A model generated the notes under the pieces. It saw only the letters and a list, made by a program, of their open reading frames with translations, was not told the DNA's origin and ran no database searches. A program made the translations under genes and the position numbers. 64,000 bases of DNA from Tranzscheliella williamsii (Eukaryota; Basidiomycota; Ustilaginomycetes; Ustilaginales; Ustilaginaceae): assembly GCA_023212725.1 (NCBI GenBank), contig JALBYF010000058.1, positions 1 to 64,000 of the forward strand, given 5' to 3'. Shown piece by piece: positions 47,467 to 58,969 of the stretch; the stretch's first letter is position 1; each line of letters opens with the position of its first letter.

Positions 47467-48317
47467 GATGTCCAGCCTCGCAGCGGCTAGCGCCTACCCG
47501 ATCTTCGCGATGGCCGGCCACAGAACGTGCGCCAACTTCCGCCAGCGCGAGATACCCGGTCGAAGAGGAGCAATCCGTGATGAAGCTGGTGCGAGTGGCC
47601 AGCGCAAAAGAGATGGTGTCCAGGAGGAAGCGGTGCGAAGGGCCGTGGTGCCGAAAAACGGACGGCAGACTTGGAAGCGGCATTTGCAGAAGCGCCTGCC
47701 GCCATCGGCCGTGCATAGCCGATGCAGCGTCCGGCCTGCTCCGCCGCTCCGCCTTGGCTCCGGCTTATTTCATCACTTGCCCTCCCTCTGCCCCATCTCT
47801 TTCATTGGCACGGTGGAGGTCGTGCCTAGCGCCGCTGCGGCGCCTTGGCCATGGTGACGACGCGTGCTGCTCGGCGTGCCGAGAGCCCGGACATACGAGC
47901 TTGCTTGCCGCCGCCATCTTCAAGCGCGCCCTGACGAGCACCGCCGCGCACCCATGCTACCAGCACCTCCGCCGCCTCGCTCTCGTCCGGCACGCACAGC
48001 ACCCGCCCCAGCAGACCGGGTCAACGCCACTGACGCGACCGAAGACAGCGATACAATACAACATGCGTATCTTTGAGCCAGACGACAAAGCTCCCGCCAA
48101 CCCGCCGCGCGTGCCAAGCACCCCCGCTAGCGCATGTACTCTGCCGCGCTGAGCGACCGAGGATGCACAGATCCAAACGCGCCCAGACGACGCCACACGC
48201 CGCCTCGTTGCCATGTGTCGGGTGTGGTGTAGACGGCTACAAGTACAGCAGTGAACAGTGAGCAGTGAGCAGTGATGGCGAGCGGGCTCGGGGTTGGGCG
48301 GCGGGGGCGGGGAGTGG
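47467..48317. other. Intergenic region between the MFS gene and RPB3
   Basis: Promoter side of the minus-strand MFS gene and 3' flank of RPB3. A short repeat lies at the right end. A plus-strand ATG at 48063 opens a 29-codon ORF (MRIFEPDDKAPANPP), too short to call. Confidence 0.4.
48246..48276 (+). repeat. Short tandem repeat (AGCAGTG/AACAGTG units)
   Basis: About four imperfect seven-base units just beyond the RPB3 stop, outside coding sequence. Confidence 0.7.
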
Positions 48318-49482
48318 CTAGTCCCAGCCGTCGGCGGCGGGGCCCATGTAGTCGGGTGCGGCGTAGGGGTTGGCGGAGTGGCCATTGGCGGGAGCGCCGT
48401 TGAGGGGCGCCGAGGGGGCGGGGGGGGCAGCGTAGTCGAGTGTGTCGGGGGCCATGTCGTGGGCGGGCGCGTGCTGGCTGTCGAGCTGGCTGAGCTCCTG
48501 GACAATCTCGGCGGTGCGGTACTCGAGCAGGTGGAGGCCGGTCTCTACGATCTCGGCGGGGTGCATGGCGCCAGAGCTCTCGACGTCAAAGTAGAAGCGG
48601 TCCGCCTTGCGGTGGTAGTCAAAGGGGGCGCCTTCGGGCGCCGGCTCCTCGTCGCGCGCGTTCGGGCCCTCGGGCCACTCCTGCTTGGCGTCAAACTCGT
48701 ACCAGTAGGTGGTGTGCCGCAGCGTGTTGTGCGGGTCGTACTCGAACCCGACGGCCGAGCAGGGCGACCACTTGGCATGCTCCTTCGCAAAGCCCTTGCG
48801 CGCAATACACCGAATGTCCAGCTCCTGCCCCTTGGACATCTTGACCAGGATAATCGGCGGCGTGCTCCCGTCGTGCCCCACCGGCTTGCCAAAGTCCGGA
48901 TGCTTCGCCGCCGCCGGCTCCTGCATCCCGTCCTCGTCCCACGAGTTGGCATTTTCGATCGACGACGACCGGATCAGATCCCTCGAGCTCACCTCCAGAT
49001 TCCCCCGCGTCGTACAGCGCGCCCGCAGTGTCAGTTCCACCGAGCAGCGGTCGCATCCATCCTCGCAGGCGCAGTCCTACGCGCCACACCAACCCACACG
49101 GCAGAAGCGACAAAGACAGAAACAGCGCCCGCAGCGACGGTCAGCTCGGATGCGTCAGGCTCGGCCAGCGCGATGCGGCGCTCCGCGGCGATGCACTTAC
49201 TCTGTGGTCGACGAGCGCCTTTGCGCAGTCCATGCTGAGGAGCGGGATCATGCCGAGGCGGTGTGCGAGAAACTCGTCCGGTAGCACCGTCGTATTGTTG
49301 CGCACCTCCACCATGTCGATCGCCACTGTAGGAATGTCCGCGATCATGATGCGCCGCAGCGAGTTGGCGAACGACAGATCCACGTTTTCCAGCACAAAGT
49401 CGGCGTGGTCTCGATTCAGCTGCCGCACCGAGACCTTGGGCCGCTGTGCCGCCACATCGTACCGCGACGAAAGCCCGTTCAT
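48318..49482 (-). CDS. RPB3: RNA polymerase II subunit Rpb3
   Basis: 346-residue core subunit of RNA polymerase II, which dimerises with Rpb11 to start enzyme assembly. Two exons: 49201-49482 and 48318-49076, separated by a 124-base intron (donor GTAAGT, CTGAC branch site, TAG acceptor), phase 0. Exon 1 encodes the alpha-like dimerisation part ([20 protein letters not shown] and RLGMIPL). The zinc-binding cysteines follow directly at the start of exon 2: Cys96, Cys98, Cys102 and Cys105 ([13 protein letters not shown]). Exon 2 continues with the insert domain and [16 protein letters not shown]. The C-terminal tail beyond ~300 is Ala/Pro-rich. Yeast Rpb3 is 318 residues. Confidence 0.96.
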
Positions 49483-50036
49483 GCTGACCAGCGACGACCC
49501 GCGGTGTCCCCTTCGCCCTCAGCTCTTCTTACTGTACAATGCTCCAGCAACGCGCTGTGACGAGCCGTCGAGCGTAGACCTGCCGACTGCTCAGTCGGCG
49601 TTCCGAGCGGGTTGCCGGCAGAGTGTCTCGTTCGCGACCGTCGGAGGCACTCTTAGCTAGTTCGAACGGCGTTGGATCTACTGGCGGCTGCCGTGCTGCT
49701 GACGAAAGGGCGGTCTGCACTGCTGTTGAGCCAGCGTTCGGTGGGGTAGGTGGGCGGGATGGTGGGGCAGAAGTCGAAGGTGCCAAGTTGCCAGGTCCCT
49801 TCAAATGCGATTTCGCCGTAATCCGCTCAAACGCAACATCACGTGATGCCGACTTAACAGTCCCACCTCCGCTTCCTGTCGACGCTCACACGCCACACGC
49901 CACACGCCAGAGACAAAATGCGGACAAGGTGAAGGCACAAGACCGTAGACGCAGGTTTGCTATTGCAGAAGAGGTAGCGTTGGACGGCCAGCAAGCTTAG
50001 TAGAGCGCAGCGGGGATATGTGGGGTATGCAGGAGA
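49483..50036. other. Intergenic region between RPB3 and UPF2
   Basis: Promoter of RPB3 (minus) and 3' flank of UPF2 (minus). CACACGCCACACGCCACACGCC at ~49888-49909 is a short CACACGC repeat. No gene seen. Confidence 0.45.
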
Positions 50037-53000
50037 CTAGCCGCCGAAGCGGACGCGGAAGCCGCTGCCGCGGAAGGAGTCTTGGAGCTCGGCGCGGTCG
50101 GAGGCGGCGTGGGCTTCGCCGCTGCGTTCGTAGGCGAGGACGAGCTGCTTGAGCTGCTTGCGCTCCGCCTCGTCCTTGAGCTGTTTCGAGCGGGTGTTGA
50201 TGGCGATGGTCGCGGTGGCGGGAACGCGCACCTCGTGCGTGACCTGTTTCGAGCCTTTCTTGGCGAGCAGCGAGAAGCGCATGTGGCTGTCGTCCGCCGG
50301 GGCGTCGCGCGGTGCCGTGCCCGTGTCCGCGCCGCGCTTCTTGATCGGCAGGCCGATCTCGGACAGCCCGCCCGCACCCGCACCGCCGTGGCCATGCAGG
50401 TGGCCGCTGCCGCTCGTACCGCCGCGCGCCAGCACGCTCGAACGCCCCGCACCCCCCAGCACAGCACTGCCGTGTGCGGCCGAAGAGCCACCCGACCCGG
50501 TCTCGGCCATCATCTTGGCTAGCTCGCGATCGAACTCGTCGTCTGCCTCCTTCTTGACCGCCAGCTCCTCCTCGCGACGGCGCATCATCGCTTCGTCCTC
50601 TACTTCTTCTCCGTCTTCGTCCCCGTCCTCACTGTCAGAGGAGCCGCTCGAGGACGAGGAGCCGCTGCCGTCGGTGCTCGAGTCCGCAAACTCTTCCCCC
50701 TTCCTTGCATTTCGCGTGCGCACTCCGGGGCCACCTTCGTTCTCGGAGGCGTCTTCGTCGCCCGACTCGAGCGCACTCCTCGCCTCGTCGTCCTCGTCGT
50801 CATCGTCATCCTCCTCTTGTTCGTCGCCCGGCGCCGGCGCATGACGATGTGCGGCCAGCATCTCGTCGACCGCTGTGGCTGCCTCGTAAAGACTCTTGGT
50901 GAGGACGAGTTTGGGCCGAAGATTCTCGAGCGTCTCCACCAGCATAAAGTCCACATCCATTGGCAGCGGCTGCTCTTTAGACAGCACGTAGAGGTTGAGG
51001 AATACGAGGAACTCGTCGAGTTTCTTCTTGAGCGAGCCGCGGTCGAAGCAGAGGCCGCACGTGTCAAGCAGCGCACAAACGAGCCGGATTCGAAAGTAGT
51101 CGTCCGGCGCGTCGAGCGGCGACAGCTGACCAGGCCACGGCCGCCCATTGGCATGTCCGAACGTGGTGAGCGACCAGAGCTGCTCAAAGACGATACTGCT
51201 GTTGATCAGCCGGTAGTTGTACAACTCTCCCAGGTAGCAGATATTAGCGACACGGCGCTGGTTGTGCTTGAAGATGTTCTGCTCCATCCCGAATCGCAGG
51301 TTCTCGAGCACCTGGTCGATGATTTCGACGGTGAAGTCGGGGTGGTAGCGCTCCAGGTCGTAGAGGAGGATGGCTAGAAGGTGGATGTTCGAGAACTTGA
51401 TGCGCCAGGCGCGGCTGAAGACATCCTTGAGCATGGCGTAGTGTGTCGGATCTTGCCAGTCCATCTTGCGCAGCTGCTTGACGACGTCGTCGACCGTCTT
51501 CTTGCTCAGAACATGGTAGGTCAGGTGGCGCACATAGAGCTCTACTGGCGATCGGGCTTTCTGCTCGATTGCCTTGCGCTCGGGAGGGTTGCACTGGTAG
51601 TACGCATTGTCCAGCATCAGCTGATAACGAGAGTCCAGGTTCACGGCCGCGCGCTTGCGGCGGAGCATTTCGAGCATGCTCCGCATTTTGGCCGATGTTG
51701 CTTCGCTACGTAAAAGATATCTGCCGCAGCTCTCCAAGAAGACAGCCAGGACGTCGATGTTGGGCCCGGAAAACTCCTCGAGACAGACCTTGAGGCAGTG
51801 AAAGATGACATGGACCGGCGTCACGCCAAACTTGGTCAGCTCAGAGATGAAGCGGGCATTTTTGGCACGCGACTCGGTCAAATCGACATTTTTCTTGCGC
51901 TGAAAGTAGCGGAATTCGTCCTCGAGCAGAGAAACTAGCGTCGATCCAATGTCAGGCATGTAACGGTGGAGCGTCGCCGTGAAACGAGCGTAGTACGGGA
52001 TGAGGTCAAGCCTGTTTCTTGGTATGGCCGCAAGATGCTTGACCAGCTTGTTACGAGCGGGCTTGCTCGCGATGAAGGCAAAGTCGACGGCTGCGCTGTC
52101 GATCATGGTGCGGTTGGTCATGTCTGGCAGCTTGGCAAACAGGGTGTTGAGCTGGGCCGCGGGGCCTGCCTTCATGGTTTCGTCGGTCGCATCCGCTTCC
52201 GTACCCAGAATGGGGGAGCGTGCCGATTCTGGCGTCGCCGCCTGAACGAAGGCATCGTGGGCGGAAGCACCGCTAGCAGACTCTGCAGGGTCGTCCTTGG
52301 TAGCAGCTGCCGAGGAGCCGACGGTCTGTGCCATGATGGCGGGAGGGATGATGTCGCCAAGATCAAGCAAATCCTCATAGAACTTCCTCGAGTCTTCGTC
52401 GTCCCATGGGCTGCGATCGGTGGCAAACTCTTCGTCACCCCTCTCAAAGGCGGACTTGGAGTCCAGGTTGACGCCTAGGCCGATGGTGTTCGCCTTGGAT
52501 GCTGACTCGAGCTCGGGCATCGGGATGCCCAGAAGGTCAGCGAGCATGCGGCCCCAGTCGCGGACCCGCTCGAAGCCCTTGGTCATGCGTTCGTAATTTT
52601 GCTGCCGATCCTCGAAGATTTCGCCCGAGCGGATGAACGCCTCGTGATTCTTCCGATCCTGCTCCTGCAACCGCTGATGCTCTCTGACGATGCGTCGCCA
52701 CAGAGTCTGGAAGTAGGTCTCGAAGAGCTTGCGAAACTTGATTCTAAGTTCTGGTGAAACTAGGGCGTGTGCTTGCAGGCCTTGCGGGTCTGGTTGGTGT
52801 ATGGAGGCATCGGTAAGCGACAAAGCGGAAGTCTGATCGGCCAGGGCGCTGGGGTCGGACGCTGGGCTGACCAAGGCCGGCGCCAACCCTTTCAAAAGAG
52901 AGATGAGCAGCGGGACGTTGGCGTGTTCCTTGTCTGTGGCAAGAAGATGCCTGACGAGCTGGTAGAGCCAGACGGGGGAGGGAATATCCTTGGACGTGCT

Positions 53001-53633
53001 GACTGCTTCGACGAGGGCCAATTCGGCGGCCGCGCGAAGGAGGGGGCGCTGGCGTGCGACGCGGACGGCCTCGTCCCTCTCCTTCTGGTCAGCCGTTGCG
53101 TTCTGGTAGGTTGCTCTGCTGGTGGGCGCCAGCGCGGCAGTTAGTGCGTGCGCCAACGGCACACTGAACGCCTCGGCACCGAATCTGGCATGGAAAGCAG
53201 AGACAATCTCGGCTGCGGCAAAGTAGTCCTTGGCTGTCGTGCATCGGGCAAAACCTTCGGGGATCGCCTGTATCAGCTCTTGCAGATACTTTTCGAGGTT
53301 CAGCAGCGACAAATCCTTGATGAGCTGGTCCTTGGCCTCGTGGCCGAGACTCTGCTTGACCTTTTTGACGTAGGTGGTGTTCTTCTTCAAATTGGAGTCG
53401 AGCGCCTTGGTAGGGACTGTGGGCCCCGTCGCCCAAACATCGAGGTTGGTGGCCCGCAGATGCTGGCGTTTCTTGTCGCGCTCTTTGTGGACAGCCGAAG
53501 CCTGGGAATCATCCTTTGACGCTGCAACGGAAGTGGAGAGGTCGGGCGTGGCGGTGGGCGCGGGCTCTTTGGACTTGGCCGGAGTGGGAGCCGTGGCTGG
53601 TGCTGCGGCAGCCGCCGGAGAGCCTGAGCGCAT
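50037..53633 (-). CDS. UPF2: Nonsense-mediated mRNA decay factor Upf2/Nmd2
   Basis: 1198-residue scaffold of the NMD surveillance complex, bridging Upf1 and Upf3 on the exon-junction or 3' UTR mRNP. Three MIF4G-type HEAT domains are visible. The first is at about 60-350 (LLNLEKYLQELIQAIPEG), the second at about 490-700 (LFAKLPDMTNRTMIDSAAVD) and the third at about 710-930 (SPVELYVRHLTYHVL, MKDVFSRAW-like LKDVFSRAWRIKFSNIHLLA, FKHNQRRVANICYLGELYN). A long Asp/Glu/Ser tract (~935-1025) precedes the C-terminal Upf1-binding region (MMRRREEELAVKKEADDE and FSLLAKKGSKQVTHEV). Length and order match the family. ATG at 53633, with an Ala/Pro-rich N-terminus. Single exon. Confidence 0.95.
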   Translation of the reverse strand: MRSGSPAAAAAPATAPTPAKSKEPAPTATPDLSTSVAASKDDSQASAVHKERDKKRQHLRATNLDVWATGPTVPTKALDSNLKKNTTYVKKVKQSLGHEAKDQLIKDLSLLNLEKYLQELIQAIPEGFARCTTAKDYFAAAEIVSAFHARFGAEAFSVPLAHALTAALAPTSRATYQNATADQKERDEAVRVARQRPLLRAAAELALVEAVSTSKDIPSPVWLYQLVRHLLATDKEHANVPLLISLLKGLAPALVSPASDPSALADQTSALSLTDASIHQPDPQGLQAHALVSPELRIKFRKLFETYFQTLWRRIVREHQRLQEQDRKNHEAFIRSGEIFEDRQQNYERMTKGFERVRDWGRMLADLLGIPMPELESASKANTIGLGVNLDSKSAFERGDEEFATDRSPWDDEDSRKFYEDLLDLGDIIPPAIMAQTVGSSAAATKDDPAESASGASAHDAFVQAATPESARSPILGTEADATDETMKAGPAAQLNTLFAKLPDMTNRTMIDSAAVDFAFIASKPARNKLVKHLAAIPRNRLDLIPYYARFTATLHRYMPDIGSTLVSLLEDEFRYFQRKKNVDLTESRAKNARFISELTKFGVTPVHVIFHCLKVCLEEFSGPNIDVLAVFLESCGRYLLRSEATSAKMRSMLEMLRRKRAAVNLDSRYQLMLDNAYYQCNPPERKAIEQKARSPVELYVRHLTYHVLSKKTVDDVVKQLRKMDWQDPTHYAMLKDVFSRAWRIKFSNIHLLAILLYDLERYHPDFTVEIIDQVLENLRFGMEQNIFKHNQRRVANICYLGELYNYRLINSSIVFEQLWSLTTFGHANGRPWPGQLSPLDAPDDYFRIRLVCALLDTCGLCFDRGSLKKKLDEFLVFLNLYVLSKEQPLPMDVDFMLVETLENLRPKLVLTKSLYEAATAVDEMLAAHRHAPAPGDEQEEDDDDDEDDEARSALESGDEDASENEGGPGVRTRNARKGEEFADSSTDGSGSSSSSGSSDSEDGDEDGEEVEDEAMMRRREEELAVKKEADDEFDRELAKMMAETGSGGSSAAHGSAVLGGAGRSSVLARGGTSGSGHLHGHGGAGAGGLSEIGLPIKKRGADTGTAPRDAPADDSHMRFSLLAKKGSKQVTHEVRVPATATIAINTRSKQLKDEAERKQLKQLVLAYERSGEAHAASDRAELQDSFRGSGFRVRFGG

Positions 53634-54084
53634 AGAGAGCGCGCCTAAGAGACCAACCGGGCCAACAGTCTGACGAGAGCAAAAAACTTGACTACAGCGT
53701 CATCAAGGACTCGTGCAGAACGCGGACGAGCTGAGCCAAGCAGTGGTGGCAAGCAGTGGCAAGCAGTGGCAAGATGGAGAAGGCGGCATCATCACCACTC
53801 GGGCAACTTTCGCGCAAAGTGTTGAATCTGATGTGATTAGGGTCCTGAAGGGTCATCGGTGTGAGCCCTTGAGTTCCGCCAGCCCTCGCGATGTTAAGCC
53901 GAATTCAAAATGTCCATCTGGCTGTTAAGTCGTTTCTCGTGCTGTTAGACTATTACCTTGCACACGGCTATAAAGAGGCCGGAAGTTGGCGTTGAGCGTT
54001 AGCCGTGCGGGGGCCAAGAAGGACGGGCTGGACTGGGCGGATGCATCTTGGATGGCGACCAGACGCACTGATTCTACTGGCAAG
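53634..54084. promoter_or_regulatory. Divergent promoter region, UPF2 / oxidoreductase
   Basis: Upstream of both genes. It contains a decamer tandem repeat (53738-53773). No other coding signal was found. Confidence 0.45.
53738..53773 (+). repeat. Tandem repeat of AAGCAGTGGC
   Basis: Three copies of a ten-base unit, the first carrying an extra TGG (AAGCAGTGGTGGC), followed by AAG. It lies ~110 bases upstream of the UPF2 start. Confidence 0.85.
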
Positions 54085-55167
54085 ATGGCGTACGATATAC
54101 CTCGGGAGCAGACGCAGATTGTGCTGCGGGAGCGGCCGACTGGATCCATTGTCGGTACGCTGGGGCAGAAGGACTCGACATTCGAGAAGCGGGTGGTGGC
54201 GGTGGCGGAGGAGGGGGAGTTGAGGGAGGGGGAGGTGGTGGTGCGGGTGGAGTATGTGTCGCTCGATCCTGCGATGCGCGGGTGGTTGCGAGACGCGCGG
54301 TCCTATATCCCGCCGGTGCAGTTGGGTGAGGTGATGCGCGCCGGTGGGGTGGGGACCGTGGTGCGGTCGCGCTATGCGCCGCTGCGCGTCGGTGACCAGG
54401 TCAGCGGCACTCTTGGTTGGCAGCAGTACGCGCGCGTCCCCGGCAAGCTCTGCGAGAAGCGCAGCATCCGCCCCGGCGGCTCCCTCCTCGACTTCCTCGG
54501 CCCGCTCGGCATGTCCGGCCAGACCGCCTACTGGGGCATCTTTGACGTCGCCAAGATCAAGCCGGGCGACGTCGTCGTCGTCACCGGCGCAGCAGGCTCC
54601 GTCGGCAGCATCGCCGTCCAGCTCGCCAAACTCAAGGGCTGCAAGGTCATCGCCATCGCCGGCTCCGACGAAAAGTGCACCTGGCTCCGCAAATCCCTCC
54701 ACGCCGACGAGGCGCTCAACTACAAGGACCCCGCCTTCCGCAAGACCTTCCGCCAGCTCGCCACCAAAAAGTACGGCTACATCGACGTCGTCTTCGAAAA
54801 CGTAGGCGGCGAGCTGCTCGACCTGAGCCTCACCTGCCTCAAGCCGCACGCGCGCATCGCCTTCTGCGGCGCCATCTCCGACTATAACAACCCCACCCCC
54901 ACCGGCCTCAAAAACTACCAGACCCTCATCGCCATGCGCGCCAAACTTGAGGGCTTCATCGTCTTTGACTACGCAAAGCGCTACGCCGAGGCCGAGGACC
55001 ACATCGCAGCCTGGCTCAGCGACGGCAAGCTTGCCCGCCATTTTCACATCGTTGGCAGCGACGTCGACGCCAAGCAGCACGGCAAGACTCTTGAGCTCTG
55101 TCCCCAAGCTGTCAACGATCTCTTCGCCGGTAAAAACGTCGGCAAGATGGTCGTGCAGATCGCTTGA
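54085..55167 (+). CDS. NADPH-dependent medium-chain reductase (prostaglandin reductase/LTB4DH-like)
   Basis: 360-residue zinc-independent oxidoreductase of the MDR superfamily, reducing alpha,beta-unsaturated ketones or aldehydes. The N-terminal ADH_N_2 domain has QIVLRERPTGSIVG and YVSLDPAMRGWL. The Rossmann domain has the GAAGSVGSIAVQLAKLKG nucleotide-binding turn, then DVVFENVGGELLDL and the C-terminal HFHIVGSD. The catalytic-zinc cysteines of alcohol dehydrogenases are missing, as is normal for this branch. The frame opens at a TTG (53986). ATGs occur at 54052 and 54085. The family consensus supports 54085 (MAYDIPREQTQIV), with 54052 a fair alternative. A detoxification role toward lipid aldehydes is inferred from the family. 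Confidence 0.9.
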   Translation: MAYDIPREQTQIVLRERPTGSIVGTLGQKDSTFEKRVVAVAEEGELREGEVVVRVEYVSLDPAMRGWLRDARSYIPPVQLGEVMRAGGVGTVVRSRYAPLRVGDQVSGTLGWQQYARVPGKLCEKRSIRPGGSLLDFLGPLGMSGQTAYWGIFDVAKIKPGDVVVVTGAAGSVGSIAVQLAKLKGCKVIAIAGSDEKCTWLRKSLHADEALNYKDPAFRKTFRQLATKKYGYIDVVFENVGGELLDLSLTCLKPHARIAFCGAISDYNNPTPTGLKNYQTLIAMRAKLEGFIVFDYAKRYAEAEDHIAAWLSDGKLARHFHIVGSDVDAKQHGKTLELCPQAVNDLFAGKNVGKMVVQIA

Positions 55168-55479
55168 CCTTTCGCCGTTTTGTCCAGAGCCTCCGTTTGT
55201 ATCTATCATGCTCAACGTCAACACATGCTTACTTCAGCAGCTCTGAACAGAGGTGAGCATGCGAAGAATGAAGTGCTTTCATGTCAAACGAAGGTATTGC
55301 AGAGTATGAAGTGCATATGGTATTGTGGGTAGTATGTCATTGAGCCGCAGCTGAGTCGATCTGGTGATGCAGGCTTGAACGATAACTGGAGTAAAAATGC
55401 CGTGCATAAATCGGAAGGGAAATAGGAACAAAAAGCAAAGATGAGTGCATGGTGGGGACAAGCGGAAAAGTCGGGGCTC
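55168..55479. other. Convergent intergenic region
   Basis: 3' flanks of the reductase and the Ser/Pro/Gln-rich gene. Moderately AT-rich and no features seen. Confidence 0.5.
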
Positions 55480-58400
55480 CTACTCGCTGCCGCCACTGGA
55501 GACGGGGCTCAGGATGGTCGACTTGACCTTTCTGGGCGAGCGAATGTCACCAATGCGTGCGGAAGTGGTGGCAAAGTTGGCCAAGCTGCGTTTGGACTTC
55601 AGTGGGCTTGTAGAGCCGACGCGCGAGGCGGGTGAGAGGAGAAGGTTGGGCCTGCTCGAGTTCTTGCGTATCTTCTTGGACGGGCTCGCGTTCTGCGTGC
55701 GATGCGAGGTCGAGCCGGACGATCTGATCTCCTCGTCGCTGTCGACGGCGGTGTAGGTGGCTATGGTCATATTACTCGTCGTACGCGCGCGCGTCGATAC
55801 CGATGCATTGTCGTTGTCGTAGTAGTAGTCTTCCTCATCCCCTGAGCTACCGCTGGCTGCGCTGGCGCCTGCTGACCCTTGTCCCTCGCCTGAGCCTGAA
55901 CCGGAACCCGACCCCGAGCCCCTCTGAGCAAAGCCGCGCAATGGCACCTTATAGGAGCCCGATGGCGCCACCGCTGAACAGATTTCGTCGGCATCATTCA
56001 CACCATAGTTGACAAAGGCGAGCTGCGAAAAGGAGCTCACTACACCCGCCCTGGTCGATGTTGAGGGCCCGGGAGTAGGCGATTGGGTGTTGATCATGCC
56101 CATTCCGGGCCTTGGGCTGGAGTGCGATGAGGCAGTGCTCTGGTGTGAGATCGTGCGCGATCGAGTTGGCGAGGCCGAGGTGATGAGCTCCATTGTAAAT
56201 CCAGCCGCCAGCTTGTTCGGTTTGCCTGGGCTTCTGCCGGTCGCACCAGCTGTCGCAGAGGCCGACGAGGAGCTTGTGCCTGCGCTGCTGGGGAGAACTG
56301 CTCCTGCTCCGCCGCCCCCGACAGGTGGCGGCGGGTTGATCCTCCGGTTCGATGCGATCTTCCTCAGCCCCGGCATCTGTCTGCTAGTGGGGGAAAGGGG
56401 TAATGCAGCCGTTCCTCCGAGTGGGCTTCGCAGGTGCGGCGTCGACTTCATCTTGGCTGGTGAACGCGGCGGGCTGAGCGGCCCAACCAATGTGCTCGGT
56501 ACCTTCTTGGTGGTGGTGGTAGGTGGCATTCTTGCCCCCTTCTTCGCGGCTAGGGTTGAGGACAGCGTAGACGCCCGCTGACGAGAGCTCAATAGCGACT
56601 GTTGTGCTTGCGGGAACTGGTCGTGCTGTCGGGGCTGCTGGTGCTCGTGCTGCAGCCGCACCTGTGGTTGCTGTAGAGCTAGCCTCTCGTTGCTCGCACC
56701 GGCCATGGCGGACGGGGCTGTCGTCGATGTAGGCAGCACCGCTGATTGCAGGTTAGAAGTGCTGCTAATTGTGTTTCCATTCTTGCTGTCAGATGCGTTC
56801 GCTGCCAGCAACTGAGACGGTTCAAGCGTGGGCACTTGTGCTAGCTGTGGAAAGGGGTTCTGCAACTGCATCGGGTTCGCGGCGATCTGCGAGGCGAGCG
56901 AGGGTGATGACTCCGAGGTGCGCAGGAGCGCTGCATGGCTACCTCTCCTTACTTGCATATGATCAGCATTTCCAGCCATGCCGCCCGTTTGGAACATCGA
57001 GCCCACCACATTAGTTCTGTCGCTCGAAGAGCCTGCGCTCAAGCTATGGTGCCGTGGTGGCGGATAGACAGACGTGTAGCCTGACATACCGTCTGCATTG
57101 GAGCTATGTCCCGCAAACAAGGTTGTGTCGTTCGCATGCAAAAACTGCGGTGTAAAGATGCTCTGCCCGGCTTGCTGCGGCATTTGATGCTGCTGGTGCA
57201 GCTGGTGTAAATGGTGTGGGTTTTGCTGCTGTTGTTGGTGGGCCAGGTGAAGGCTGGAGAACTGTTGTTGGACAGATGGCGCAAAGTGGGTTGAGTCTGC
57301 CGAAAGCGGCATGCCGGGTACTCTGGGATCAAAGCTGGTTGAAGTGACCGGGTGAACGGGCGCAAAGCCCTGCATTTGATGCGCTGGCATATGGCCGCTA
57401 TGGTGGTGGTAGTTGGCTGCATGAATTGCTTGAGCTGAGGCTGAAGGACCTGGATGGAGCGGATGATGAGGCGTGACGGGAGTAGGCAAGCCCGTGGAGC
57501 CGAGACTCAGCTTGCGAGGAGAAGTACCCTCCATACCGTACATAAGTGCCGCTTGTACCGCCTTGGCTGCCCTTTCGCTAGCTTCTTGTCCCGCGAATTG
57601 CTGAGACGGCGTCACAAAGTCTTGATAGACGCCTAGCCGGGCGGCTTGCTGGGCTACATGAATCTGATGCAGCTGTGCCATTCTCAGTCGCTGTTCCTCT
57701 GTCATCTTTTCTGGATCAACGTTGGAATCCATTGGATCGGTGACTGTCACTGTCCTGCCACTCTTTGAGTCGAGAAGCTGGCTGCTGGGTCCAGCGCTAG
57801 CAGCGGCTGGCACGGTTACTGGGGACGGCGCTGAAAGTTGGCCTTCGCGCTGTACAGCACGTCGCTGGAATAGCGCAGAGGATTGAACTACGCTGATAGT
57901 GTCCCCCAGCTTTGGTGATCCTGCCGCTACGCTAAGTATCGATGATATAGGCTTGCTGTCGACAGCTTGCGAGAAGGCCGACTTATCCTCGGTAACGTCC
58001 ATTTCGAGGCCAAGGGCGTTTGAGTCTGGTATCCTATCCCGAGCAAACCCAACGTCGAGCAGAAAGTCATTGATGGACTGCTGAGTCCCAGCCCCTTCAA
58101 GAACAGGATCATCTCGCTGTAGATGCGGTGCACTGATACAAGGCCGTAGGAGTCTGCTCGGTGCTAGGAGGTCGGTTCCGAGCTTGGGCGAGGGGGTACC
58201 ATCCAACGCTATGGACATGCCAATATTGACGCCCGGCGAGCCGACAAAGTCAGGATCGAAATCAATTAGGAAGCTTGGGGTCTGAAGCCCGCTACCCAAT
58301 CCTCCGGCGTCGTACCTGCCAGGTTTTCTACGAGCTGGTTTGCCTGAATGCTGCGTTTGACCGTACCAAATGTCTTCGGGCGAGTCTACTTCTGAGTCTG

Positions 58401-58969
58401 TCATCCCTCCCGGCATCTCAGGGCCGTGGTTCCATCCGGGCAGATTGATCGTAGAGCCCGCATATGGGCTGCTGGCCACGGAGGCGTTGTCGTTGAAAAA
58501 GTCGTCCAGATGCAGGGTACTTGTAAAAGTGCTCTTCAAGTCTGCATCATCATACGGCAAGGGGGAGGCGATACGTCGAGAGGTAAGTAAGACGTTCCTG
58601 GCTCATCAAACAGGCTGAGCCGGTTAACATACCTATTGAATGCTCCGTGAGGTTGGCGAGGTAGTCATCTGCGTTGCCAGGGCCTAGACTGCCGCGGATA
58701 CCCATTTGACTGTCAATGGTGTCGGACCAGGAGAGCGTTCGGGGAGAGACGATGTCGAAACCTTCGGCCAGACTCGTATAACTAGCATGACGACTGATGG
58801 TGCCATCGTCCACTAAGGAGCCACTGCTTGCGTGACGCGGCGCCTTGGGCGTATTGTCACGAGAGCTAGAGAGCCAGTCGCTAACGCTCTCCGACTTGAC
58901 TAGCGTGCAGAACGAGTTATGCCGACTGCCAAGCGTCTTGCCGCCGGCCGCATGTACGCTGGTGGCCAT
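55480..58969 (-). CDS. Large Ser/Pro/Gln-rich putative regulatory protein, two exons
   Basis: 1132-residue protein. Exon 1 is 58633-58969 and exon 2 is 55480-58541. The 91-base intron has donor GTATGT, acceptor CAG and matching phase 1. The N-terminus has repeated Ser-rich short motifs (RHNSF, RHASSG and RHASYTS, possible kinase sites of the R-x-x-S type). Low-complexity regions include HQQQQQNPHHLHQLHQQHQ. There is a Lys/Pro-rich basic block (KKVPSTLVGPLSPPRSPAKM) and a small conserved-looking patch near the C-terminus (SQLAFVNYGVNDADEICSAV followed by APSGSYK). The last ~150 residues are Ser-rich and basic (SPSKKIRKNSSRPNLLLSPA). Composition suggests a nuclear transcriptional regulator. The FVN-x-D-x-AVAPSGS-x-K patch faintly recalls fungal MedA/Medusa-type regulators, a low-confidence impression. 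Confidence 0.75.

Noticed and set aside
47577..48152. 191-codon plus-strand ORF between the MFS gene and RPB3
   Set aside because: Arg/Ala/Ser-rich translation with no domain; likely chance in a GC-rich promoter and 3' flank.
53968..55224. 418-codon ORF on the minus strand opposite the reductase
   Set aside because: It is the complement of a well-supported gene. GC-rich third positions in one strand often open long antisense frames. Its composition (long Gly/Val/Asp runs, then His/Pro/Arg runs) is not protein-like.
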